Source: JALORV01 sp044225415 (GTDB lineage: Bacteria; Pseudomonadota; Gammaproteobacteria; Burkholderiales; Burkholderiaceae_F). Taken from it: DNA of 22,240 bases. Positions 7,089-14,437 of this stretch are shown piece by piece. The stretch is taken from contig JBGAIO010000050.1 of the NCBI GenBank assembly GCA_044225415.1, positions 1 through 22,240 of the forward strand, written 5' to 3'. A program made the translations under genes and the position numbers. Under the pieces are notes generated by a model. The model was not told the DNA's origin, did not search any database, and saw only the letters and a program-made list of their open reading frames with translations. Every line of letters begins with the position of its first letter. The first letter of the stretch is position 1.

Positions 7089-10000
7089 ATGAGTGATCGC
7101 ATGGATCTTTCAGGCGCCTCGGCGCCCCGCCGACCGCTGTCCCGGCTGCTGGTGCTGCTACTGACACAGGTCATCATCCTCCAGCCATTGGCGGCGTCCG
7201 CAGCCTGGAACATCGCCCAACAGCCGCTGTTCACGATCAACGCCGTGTTCCCCAACGCGGTGTTCATGCTCGACGATTCGTGGTCGATGAACGATTACCG
7301 GCTGCCCCCGCCGACGTTCCTCACCCAGAACAACCGCTGGCCGAGCGCGACGACCGTGACGGTCAAGTACAACGCGACCACCAAGGTCGTGGCTGCGCAT
7401 GATGAGTTCACGCTGCGCTCGAGCGTTCACAATCCGCTGGCCTACGACCCGGCGATCACATACACGCCCTGGAACGACAACGACAAGCCGAAGGCCAACC
7501 AGGGCTCTCGTCCCAATCGCTCGCAGAACTACCCCAATGCCGACATCGGCGGTACGGGCGCGGCCGCGACGGCTGGCCGCTTCACCGAGCGCGACATGCG
7601 CTTCCGGGGCTTTGTGAACGGGACGCCGACTTCCGCCCGCTACTGGATCACGACGTCGCGGGGCAGCGTCGGCAGCAACGGCACGTACGCGACGGGCGCG
7701 GTCGCCAATGACAAGTGGTCGTGGCACTCGCAGAACCTGCGCTGGGAGCAGTCGATTTCCAATCCTTCCGGCACGGCGATCTACAACCCTTTCCCCAATG
7801 ACGGTCCGCAGGCGGCCGATCTGTTCACCAATCCGCCGCAGGTGTGCAACTCGCAGCCGCCCTGCATCCAGTGGAACCCGGTTTACACCAATCAATGCGT
7901 GTCGTGGCAGCAGGTTCAGACCGGCACGACGCAACAGTGCGACCATTACGACACCGTTCCTGTCTACGGCAATGTCTGCGTTCAGACCCAGCAGGTGCAG
8001 ACGGGGTGGCAGAACGGACAATGTCTGAACTGGCAGCAGGTGCAGACGGGCTGGCAGAACGGCGCATGCAATGCATGGCAGACCGTTCCGGACTACCAGC
8101 AGCAGTGCCAGATCGTCACCGTGATCGACCCGACGTCGGAAACGGGTTATCGCCAGGTGCAGCAGTGCCAGAACGTGCAGATCGGCTCGCACCAGCAATG
8201 CACGTCGTACGCCCAGATTCCCGTCTATGGCCAGCAGTGCACGCAGTACCAGCAGGTGCCTGTGTACACGCCGCAGTGCGTGCAGTGGAACTACCAGCAG
8301 ACGGGCACCACGCAGCAATGCGCCCAATGGAACACGGTCCCTGTCTACCAGAATCAATGCACGCAGATGGCGCCGGTCCAGACTGGTCAGACGTGCGTTG
8401 CCTACGACCCCAATTGGGTCTGCCCGCCGCAGAACATCACCAGCGACAACCTGACTCCGGCGCGGTTCTACCGATACGAAGGCACCGTTCCGGCTACGGA
8501 TGACGACCTTGCCAACCCGGCGAATTACCGCATGGTCGAAATCGACCGCGCGGGCGCTTCAAGCTACAACGTGCCGGTCGATCCGCGTACCGGCACGGCG
8601 CGCAGCCGCATGGACTGCGCCGCGCAGACCAGTTGTACGCGGCTCGAGGAGATGCAGAACTACGCGAACTGGTTCACCTACTACCGGCATCGCCTGTTCG
8701 CAGCGATGGCCGTGACGTCGCAGGCCGCAGCCGACCTGAAGGGTGATCTCTCAGCGATCCGCCTGGGGTATGGCCGGATCAACTACTCCCACAACGGGCC
8801 GGACCCCTGGAATCCGTACGGTGCGCGCCTGGACGGCGCGACGTTCCCTGAACTCGACAACGATCCGCAGAGTCCGACGCACCCTGGTGCAATGGTGCGC
8901 GGCGTGCGTGACTTCACCGACACCGCGAACAATGCGGCGCGCCAGCAGTTCTTCGACTGGATCTTCTCGCTCAACTGGGTGGGCTCGACGCCGAACCGGG
9001 AAGCGATCGATTCGATCGGAAATTACTACACGCGAACCAGCGACTTCGGTCCCTGGTCCGACAATCCGGGCATCGGTGGCGGTCGGAGTGGTGATCAGCA
9101 TGCTGCCTGTCGACGCAGCTTCGCAATCCTCGCGACGGACGGCGAGTGGACCGCGATTCCCGAGGCGCCGAACATCCCGCCGGCGCAGCCCTTGATCACG
9201 AGCCGCACACCTGACCCCGTGGGCTCCGGAAACGGCACGATCACTGCCTCGCTCGCGACCACCGGTCCGACCATCACCGGCGCGGGCCTGTATCAAAACG
9301 TCACGTACAACTATGACCCGAGTGTCGAAGTCCAGTACTCGACGGGCAACGGCGGGGTCACTCAGACACTGACGGATGTCACGCTTTACTGGTGGAATCG
9401 GGACCTGCGTCCCACCGTGCCTAACGCCGTCCAGAAGCGGCCGAATCGCCCTGACGATTCGTTCTGGCAGAGCATGACGACCTTTGTCGTCGGCTACGGC
9501 CTCAACGCGTCGATGGACACGCCTGCGGTACGGCAGTCGATCGCAGCCGGCCAGGCCGTCAACTGGCCGCTGGTGGATATTTCTCCAGCGGTGACCACGG
9601 GTGGCAACCGGATCGACGACACCATGCGCGCGGCGCTGGCCACGCGCGGTGATTTCTACTCGGCGAACGATCCCGATCAGATGCGCGGCCGGATCCGCGG
9701 CGTGTTCCGGGCCATTGCACAGCAAGCGTTTTCGGGAACGGGCCTCGCGTCGACGAGCTCGCAGCTGATGACGGGTTCGACGCTGTACCGTGCTTCGTTC
9801 ACCACTCAGATCTGGACCGGCAGTCTCCAGGCTTTCGATGCCTCGGCTCTGGCCTATGCCGCGTTGAACAATCAGGCCGAGCCGGCTCCATTGTGGAGCG
9901 CGACCTTCCCGCAGTGGAATCAGCGCAACATCGTGACGTCCAAGGCGCAGAACTCGGCGATCGCATTCAACAACTTCAACAGCCTGACGACGACACAGCA

Positions 10001-11738
10001 GACCGAGCTCGGATCAGTCGATGTCATGGACTATATCCGCGGCAAGCAGCTCGGTCTGGAGGCCAGCCAGCCGGTGAATGGAGTGACGGCTGGGTTCCGC
10101 GATCGACAGACGCTGCTCGGCAGCATCGTGTCGTCGACGCCGCTGTATTCGCATGTGTCGAATTACCTCTATCAACGGGGTCCGGCCGCAGGCGGAGGCA
10201 GTTCGTACGCAAGCTACCTGTCGACCAACACCAGTGCCCGCAGGCCGGGGCTGTACCTGGGCGCAAACGACGGTATGTTCCACGCGTTCGATGCGCGGCC
10301 CAATGCGCAGATGGGCGGGGGCACGGAGCTGTTCGCCTACGTTCCGCGCAGCGTCTATCCATATCTGAAGGAACTGACGAATCCTGAATACGTGCACCGG
10401 TTCTATGTCGACGGCCCGGTGGTCGAAGGTGACGCCTATCTCGGCAGCGCCTGGAAGACGGTGGTGATGGGGTCTACGGGCGCTGGACCTGCAGGGTTGT
10501 TCGCGCTCGACGTGACCGATCCCACGAATTTCTCGTCATCCAAGGTGTTGTGGGACATCACACCTGCCGAAGAGCCGGACCTCGGCCGTGTCATGGGGTA
10601 CGGCTACATCGGCAGCATGAAGTACAACAGTGGCGGCAAGTGGGTTGCTCTGGTTCCGAATGGGATGGAGAGCGCGAACGGTCATGCCGTGCTTCTGGTG
10701 ATCGACCTTGCCACTGGCAACACTGTGCGGAAGATCGACACCTGTAAGAAGAATGACGGCGTGCCCTTCAATACGACCGACCAGGGTGGGCGCTGCGATC
10801 CGGCCAGTTTGAATGGATTGGCCAACATCAGCGTGATCTACGACTCGAGTCGGAACGTCGTGGGCGCGTACTCCGGCGACTATCAGGGCAATCTGTGGAA
10901 GTTCGACTTCAGTTCGGACGATCCGTCGAAGTGGCGCGTGGCGACCGAAGATCAGAGCGATCAGTCGGGCAACACGCCTGCTCCATTGTTCGTTGCCCGC
11001 AACGCTGCGAACCAGGTGCAGCCCATCACAGCGGCGCCGCGTGCCTCGACTCACCCCTTCGGCGGCTCTCTCGTGGTCTTCGGAACGGGCAAGTTCTTCG
11101 AGTTCAGCGACCAGACCGACAATTCGATCCAGTCGATCTATGCGCTATGGGACAAGCCGGGCAGCAAGGCACCGATCGCCAAGGGCAATCTGCAGGCGTT
11201 CGGCTTCAGCGAGACGACCGTGAATACCGTGACGACCCGGACTCTGACCGGGACGGCCGGGTTCTCGTGGCGTAGCAAGGACGGGTGGTATGTCGACCTG
11301 GCGCTTACTCAGCAGAGCGCGAGCGGCGAGCGGGTGATCGCCGACCCGATCGTCGCCAATGGGCGGCTGCAGGTGACGTCGTTCCAGCCGACCTCGACCA
11401 GTGATCCCTGCTCGGGTGGCGGTAGCTCCTACTTCTACGAAATTCCGATGGGAGCAGGGCTCAACGTCAAGGCGCGGAAGATCGACGGTATCGTGAGCAG
11501 TCCGACATGGATGGTCGAGGACGTTTCGACAACGACGACACCCAAGTCGACGATCAATCGCGCGGATGCTGCTGCCGCAGTCGGCAACACTGCTCGCACT
11601 CGCACCGACAGAACCATGGACGGTGACACCGCCAAGACCTGCATCGGGCTCTACAACTCGGTGGCCGCCAAGGCCGGTGCGCTCACGCAGGAGTGTCAGA
11701 CGGCAACGCCGGTGCGGGTCTGGCGACCGGTCAGGTGA
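7089..11738 (+). CDS. pilY1: Type IV pilus tip adhesin/biogenesis factor PilY1 with a Cys-rich repeat insertion
   Basis: Large secreted pilus-tip protein that primes assembly, antagonises retraction and senses surfaces. It has 1549 residues, longer than the roughly 1160 of the Pseudomonas aeruginosa protein. A signal peptide occupies about residues 12-34 (LLVLLLTQVIILQPLAASAA). A von Willebrand A-like domain follows, with a MIDAS motif D62-D-S-W-S66 (codons from 7272). It is interrupted at about residues 253-445 by a 16-cysteine repeat (separate entry) and resumes with EEMQNYANWFTYYRHRLFAAM, ILATDGEW and FVVGYGLNASMDTP. The C-terminal beta-propeller carries DGMFHAFDA, LFAYVPRSVYP and GDYQGNLWKFD. 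The Ca2+ loop expected before the last motif (DxNxDGxxD) reads D1252-S-S-R-N-V-V-G-A, so most acidic ligands are missing. The frame is clean over 4.6 kb. pilE starts 4 bp after the stop. Confidence 0.95.
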   Translation: MSDRMDLSGASAPRRPLSRLLVLLLTQVIILQPLAASAAWNIAQQPLFTINAVFPNAVFMLDDSWSMNDYRLPPPTFLTQNNRWPSATTVTVKYNATTKVVAAHDEFTLRSSVHNPLAYDPAITYTPWNDNDKPKANQGSRPNRSQNYPNADIGGTGAAATAGRFTERDMRFRGFVNGTPTSARYWITTSRGSVGSNGTYATGAVANDKWSWHSQNLRWEQSISNPSGTAIYNPFPNDGPQAADLFTNPPQVCNSQPPCIQWNPVYTNQCVSWQQVQTGTTQQCDHYDTVPVYGNVCVQTQQVQTGWQNGQCLNWQQVQTGWQNGACNAWQTVPDYQQQCQIVTVIDPTSETGYRQVQQCQNVQIGSHQQCTSYAQIPVYGQQCTQYQQVPVYTPQCVQWNYQQTGTTQQCAQWNTVPVYQNQCTQMAPVQTGQTCVAYDPNWVCPPQNITSDNLTPARFYRYEGTVPATDDDLANPANYRMVEIDRAGASSYNVPVDPRTGTARSRMDCAAQTSCTRLEEMQNYANWFTYYRHRLFAAMAVTSQAAADLKGDLSAIRLGYGRINYSHNGPDPWNPYGARLDGATFPELDNDPQSPTHPGAMVRGVRDFTDTANNAARQQFFDWIFSLNWVGSTPNREAIDSIGNYYTRTSDFGPWSDNPGIGGGRSGDQHAACRRSFAILATDGEWTAIPEAPNIPPAQPLITSRTPDPVGSGNGTITASLATTGPTITGAGLYQNVTYNYDPSVEVQYSTGNGGVTQTLTDVTLYWWNRDLRPTVPNAVQKRPNRPDDSFWQSMTTFVVGYGLNASMDTPAVRQSIAAGQAVNWPLVDISPAVTTGGNRIDDTMRAALATRGDFYSANDPDQMRGRIRGVFRAIAQQAFSGTGLASTSSQLMTGSTLYRASFTTQIWTGSLQAFDASALAYAALNNQAEPAPLWSATFPQWNQRNIVTSKAQNSAIAFNNFNSLTTTQQTELGSVDVMDYIRGKQLGLEASQPVNGVTAGFRDRQTLLGSIVSSTPLYSHVSNYLYQRGPAAGGGSSYASYLSTNTSARRPGLYLGANDGMFHAFDARPNAQMGGGTELFAYVPRSVYPYLKELTNPEYVHRFYVDGPVVEGDAYLGSAWKTVVMGSTGAGPAGLFALDVTDPTNFSSSKVLWDITPAEEPDLGRVMGYGYIGSMKYNSGGKWVALVPNGMESANGHAVLLVIDLATGNTVRKIDTCKKNDGVPFNTTDQGGRCDPASLNGLANISVIYDSSRNVVGAYSGDYQGNLWKFDFSSDDPSKWRVATEDQSDQSGNTPAPLFVARNAANQVQPITAAPRASTHPFGGSLVVFGTGKFFEFSDQTDNSIQSIYALWDKPGSKAPIAKGNLQAFGFSETTVNTVTTRTLTGTAGFSWRSKDGWYVDLALTQQSASGERVIADPIVANGRLQVTSFQPTSTSDPCSGGGSSYFYEIPMGAGLNVKARKIDGIVSSPTWMVEDVSTTTTPKSTINRADAAAAVGNTARTRTDRTMDGDTAKTCIGLYNSVAAKAGALTQECQTATPVRVWRPVR
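7845..8423 (+). repeat. Degenerate Cys/Gln/Trp tandem repeat within pilY1
   Basis: This encodes PilY1 residues 253-445, with 16 cysteines at intervals mostly of 11-15 residues. Two unit types tend to alternate. One is C-x2-[WY]-x2-[VI]-P-V-Y-x2-[QNV] (about 13 residues; e.g. CDHYDTVPVYGNV, CAQWNTVPVYQNQ). The other is C-x2-W-x2-V-Q-T-G followed by 4-6 residues (14-15 residues; e.g. CLNWQQVQTGWQNGA). The eighth interval is longer (20 residues, with IDPTSETGY). At DNA level, 7989-8017 and 8034-8062 are 29-bp copies with one mismatch, 45 bp apart. The spacing suggests short beta-hairpins tied by disulfides; that fold is inference. Confidence 0.85.
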
Positions 11739-11742
11739 TGGC

Positions 11743-12195
11743 ATGAAGCGACCATCCACTTCGATGCTCAAGCGCCACGTCCTGTCGACCAGGGCGCTCG
11801 GCTTCACCCTGATCGAGGTCATTGTCGTCGTTGTGATCCTTGGCATCCTGGCGGCGATCGCGATCCCCAACTACACCCAGTATGTCAACCGAGGACACCG
11901 CAGCGAGGCGCGTTCTACGCTGACTCAGGCGGCTCAGTGGATGGAGCGTTGGCGTACGGAGCACAACACGTACGCCGGGGCTGCATTGCCGGCCCTGCTC
12001 GCCGCGAGCCCGCCTCCGCCAGGTACGGCTCGCTACGGCATAACCATTGACACCAACACTGGCGGAGCCTATGTGCTGGCGGCAACGCCCGTTGGCCCGA
12101 TGGCCAATGACGTGTGCGGAATCCTTACATTGACCAACACAGGCCTGCGAGGACAGGACGCGAACGCCACTCCCGAGCTTTGCTGGGGCCGCTGA
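11743..12195 (+). CDS. pilE: Type IV pilus minor pilin PilE
   Basis: PilE-type pilin at the end of the minor-pilin operon. The leader ends STRALG, then G^FTLIEVIVVVVILGILAAIAIPNY with Glu5 present. The helix continues YTQYVNRGHRSEARSTLTQAAQWMERW, typical of minor PilE. It has 150 residues and a C-terminal D-region loop between NDVC and ELCWGR. ATG 11743 is chosen because AGGTGA (11733-11738, overlapping the pilY1 stop) gives a ribosome site 4 nt upstream. ATG 11764 is a possible shorter start with a more usual leader. No pilY2 lies between pilY1 and pilE. Its place suggests a minor rather than a major pilin, but major-subunit function cannot be ruled out from sequence alone. Confidence 0.9.
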   Translation: MKRPSTSMLKRHVLSTRALGFTLIEVIVVVVILGILAAIAIPNYTQYVNRGHRSEARSTLTQAAQWMERWRTEHNTYAGAALPALLAASPPPPGTARYGITIDTNTGGAYVLAATPVGPMANDVCGILTLTNTGLRGQDANATPELCWGR

Positions 12196-12221
12196 CGTGC
12201 GGGTCTGCCGATGACCAATCG

Positions 12222-12239
12222 CGTGGCATCATCGCCACG
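12222..12239 (+). promoter_or_regulatory. Hairpin abutting the aroA start codon
   Basis: Perfect 6-bp arms CGTGGC (12222-12227) and GCCACG (12234-12239) enclose the loop ATCATC. The last base of the stem is the first base of the aroA GTG codon, and no Shine-Dalgarno sequence is visible nearby. It has no T-run, so it is not an intrinsic terminator. It could affect aroA initiation, or be chance in GC-rich DNA. Confidence 0.35.
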
Positions 12240-13588
12240 TGACCCAACCAACTTCCTGGCCACCGATCCTCACCATTGACCCCATCCCCCGCGCCGCCGG
12301 CGCGGTGCGGCTGCCGGGTTCCAAGAGCATCTCCAACCGCGTGCTGCTGCTCGCCGCGCTCGCGCGTGGCGACACGGTCATCGACGGCCTGCTCGACGCC
12401 GACGACACGCGCGTGATGCGGGCTGCGCTCGCGCAGCTCGGCGTGGTGATGGCGCAGTCCGGAGAGGGTCTGCACGTGAGCGGCGTCGCCGGCGGGTGGC
12501 CCGTGCGGACCGGCGAACTCTTTCTCGGCAACGCGGGTACCGCCTTCCGCTCGCTGACCGCCGCACTCGCCTTCTCCGGCGGCACCTACACGCTCGACGG
12601 CGTGCCCCGCATGCGCGAGCGGCCGATCGGCGACCTGGTCGATGCGCTGAATTCGCTCGGCGCGCAGATCCGCTACGCGCAGGCACCGGGGTTCCCGCCG
12701 CTGCATATCGCGCCGGCGACGGCCTTGAACTCGCCGCAGGTACAAGTGCGCGGCGACATCTCGAGCCAGTTCCTCACGGGCCTGCTGCTCGCCGCGCCGT
12801 TGGTCGCACCTGCCGAAGGCCTGCGCGTCACGGTGGAAGGCACGCTGATCTCGCGCCCCTACGTCGACATGACGCTCGCACTGATGCGGCGCTTCGGCGT
12901 CGACGTGGAGCGCAGTGGCGATGTCTTTCGCGTGCCGCGTGCCGACTATCGATCACCGGGGCGCATCGCCGTCGAAGGCGACGCATCGGGTGCGTCGTAC
13001 TTCCTTGCGCTCGGCGCAATGGCGGGCGGGCCCGTTCGCGTCGAGGGCGTCGGTGCGGCAAGCGTGCAGGGCGACGTGCGCTTTGCCGAAGCGCTGCAGG
13101 CGATGGGTGCGGTGGTCACGCAGGCCGACGACTGGATCGCCGCAGCAGCTCCTCCGTCCGGCCGTCTGCGCGGCGTCGATCTCGACGTCAATCACATACC
13201 CGATGCCGCGATGACGCTCGCGGTCGTCGCGCTGTTCGCCGACGGGCCGACCACGTTGCGCAACATCGGCTCGTGGCGCGTGAAGGAGACCGACCGCATT
13301 GCTGCGATGGCCACCGAACTGCAGCGGCTGGGCGCGACCGTGGAAGAGGGCGCCGACTGGCTGCGCGTCCATCCGCCCGCGCGGCTGCGTGAAGCGACGG
13401 TGCACACCTACGACGACCATCGCATGGCGATGTGCCTGTCGCTCGCGGCGGCCGCCGGCGTGCCGGTGCACGTCCGCGAACCCGGTTGCGTGGCCAAGAC
13501 CTGGCCGAGCTACTTCGATGCGCTGGCGGAACTGGTCGCGGACAGGCAGATCGCAGCCTCGGGTCCGGCATCGATGGCCAGACCATGA
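12239..13588 (+). CDS. aroA: 5-enolpyruvylshikimate-3-phosphate synthase (class I-like)
   Basis: Joins shikimate 3-phosphate and PEP in the shikimate pathway; it is the target of glyphosate. It has 449 residues and reads cleanly. Motifs seen are LPGSKSISNR (catalytic Lys), GNAGTAFRSLTAAL at residues 98-110, VDVNHIPDAAMT (catalytic Asp), WRVKETDRIAAM (catalytic Glu) and TYDDHRMAMC. In class I enzymes the second motif normally ends in Arg-Pro. Here Ser105 stands where E. coli has Pro101, the position whose Pro-to-Ser change lowers glyphosate sensitivity. The start is GTG 12239; the N terminus then aligns as expected and no better ATG exists. It lies 43 bp after pilE. The stop overlaps cmk as ATGA. 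Confidence 0.95.
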   Translation: MTQPTSWPPILTIDPIPRAAGAVRLPGSKSISNRVLLLAALARGDTVIDGLLDADDTRVMRAALAQLGVVMAQSGEGLHVSGVAGGWPVRTGELFLGNAGTAFRSLTAALAFSGGTYTLDGVPRMRERPIGDLVDALNSLGAQIRYAQAPGFPPLHIAPATALNSPQVQVRGDISSQFLTGLLLAAPLVAPAEGLRVTVEGTLISRPYVDMTLALMRRFGVDVERSGDVFRVPRADYRSPGRIAVEGDASGASYFLALGAMAGGPVRVEGVGAASVQGDVRFAEALQAMGAVVTQADDWIAAAAPPSGRLRGVDLDVNHIPDAAMTLAVVALFADGPTTLRNIGSWRVKETDRIAAMATELQRLGATVEEGADWLRVHPPARLREATVHTYDDHRMAMCLSLAAAAGVPVHVREPGCVAKTWPSYFDALAELVADRQIAASGPASMARP

Positions 13589-14250
13589 ATTCCGCCGTTC
13601 CCGTCCTCGCCATCGACGGTCCAACCGCGTCGGGGAAGGGCACGGTTGCGCAGCGGGTGGCCGACAGGCTCGGCTACCACTATCTGGACAGCGGCGCGCT
13701 GTACCGGCTGGTGGGGTGGCGCGCCCTGCGCGCTGCCGTCGATCCAGCGGATGAAGGCGCCGCCGCCGCGCTCGCCACGTCGCTGCAGCCCCGGTTCGAA
13801 GGCGCAGCCATCGTGCTCGACGGCGAAACCGTGACCGACGCGATCCGCGCCGAGGAGGTCAGCCGTGCCGCCTCGCAGGTGGCCGTGCATCCGCGCGTGC
13901 GCCAGGCGCTGCTCGACCTGCAGCAGCGCAGCCGCCGGCCGCCCGGGCTGGTAGCCGACGGCCGCGACATGGGCACCGTCGTCTTCCCCGATGCGCAGTT
14001 GAAGGTGTTCCTGACCGCGAGCGTCCCGGCGCGTGCGGAGCGGCGTCATAAGCAGTTGATCGAAAAAGGCTTTTCGTCTAATATCTCCGACCTTTCGCGG
14101 CAGCTTGCCGAACGCGATGCCCGGGACGCACAGCGCTCCGCCGCACCGCTGAAGCCGGCGCCCGATGCCTACCAGCTCGACTCATCGGGCCTGACGATCG
14201 ACGAGGTCGTTGCGCAGATCCTGAGCTGGTATGGGACGACCGCGCGCTGA
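13585..14250 (+). CDS. cmk: Cytidylate kinase
   Basis: Phosphorylates CMP and dCMP with ATP in the cytosol. It has 221 residues, the usual size. The P-loop is GPTASGKGT (about residues 10-18), followed by YHYLDSGALYRLVGWRAL (substrate site), the signature VADGRDMGTVVFPDA, and the LID region ASVPARAERRHKQL. ATG 13585 overlaps the aroA stop, so translation is likely coupled. The locally AT-rich stretch coding HKQLIEKGFSSNIS holds a good sigma-70-like promoter (separate entry) that would serve rpsA. The frame is clean. Confidence 0.95.
   Translation: MNSAVPVLAIDGPTASGKGTVAQRVADRLGYHYLDSGALYRLVGWRALRAAVDPADEGAAAALATSLQPRFEGAAIVLDGETVTDAIRAEEVSRAASQVAVHPRVRQALLDLQQRSRRPPGLVADGRDMGTVVFPDAQLKVFLTASVPARAERRHKQLIEKGFSSNISDLSRQLAERDARDAQRSAAPLKPAPDAYQLDSSGLTIDEVVAQILSWYGTTAR
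14056..14084 (+). promoter_or_regulatory. Candidate sigma-70 promoter for rpsA inside cmk
   Basis: TTGATC (14056-14061) and TAATAT (14079-14084) are separated by exactly 17 bp, in a conspicuously AT-rich patch of GC-rich coding sequence. It is followed by a GC-rich discriminator. The predicted start, near 14091, would give an rpsA leader of about 350 nt. E. coli rpsA is also transcribed from promoters upstream of it in the cmk region. It is not experimentally supported here. Confidence 0.55.
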
Positions 14251-14437
14251 ACATCGCGCGACGTCCGCAGCAAGTCCGCAGCAACCGAGCAGTCGATGTA
14301 GCAGCACCGCGGTGCGCGGTGATCACTTCTCGCCGCGTGTGAGCAACTTCGCGGCAGACCATTCAAAAGGCTTCCGCGAGCTGGCCTCGATGATTCGGGC
14401 GCTGGCTTTCCCGCAGTACCAACAGGGTCCTTCCTTC
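14251..14437 (+). other. cmk-rpsA intergenic / rpsA leader
   Basis: 187 bp without a supported gene. It contains an exact 11-bp tandem repeat GTCCGCAGCAA (14263-14273 and 14274-14284). It also has a perfect hairpin with arms CACCGC (14305-14310) and GCGGTG (14316-14321). In E. coli the rpsA leader folds into hairpins and S1 represses its own translation; a similar role here is only inference. No strong Shine-Dalgarno precedes ATG 14438, which is also a known feature of rpsA. Confidence 0.45.

Noticed and set aside
7158..8357. Long open frame on the minus strand opposite pilY1
   Set aside because: It mirrors the pilY1 coding sequence including its repeats, has no family features, and GC-rich DNA commonly leaves such antisense frames open.
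7845..8423. CRISPR-like array suggested by regular short repeats
   Set aside because: The units are degenerate, stay in one open frame without stops and encode a Cys-periodic peptide; there are no identical repeats with unique spacers.
14263..14284. Tandem GTCCGCAGCAA as a possible regulator-binding array
   Set aside because: Only two copies, no dyad and no third copy nearby; kept only as a note in the rpsA leader.
14294..14307. 14-bp sequence CGATGTAGCAGCAC shared with 21499-21512
   Set aside because: One exact 14-mer match is expected by chance in a 22-kb GC-rich window; the contexts differ and neither copy has symmetry.
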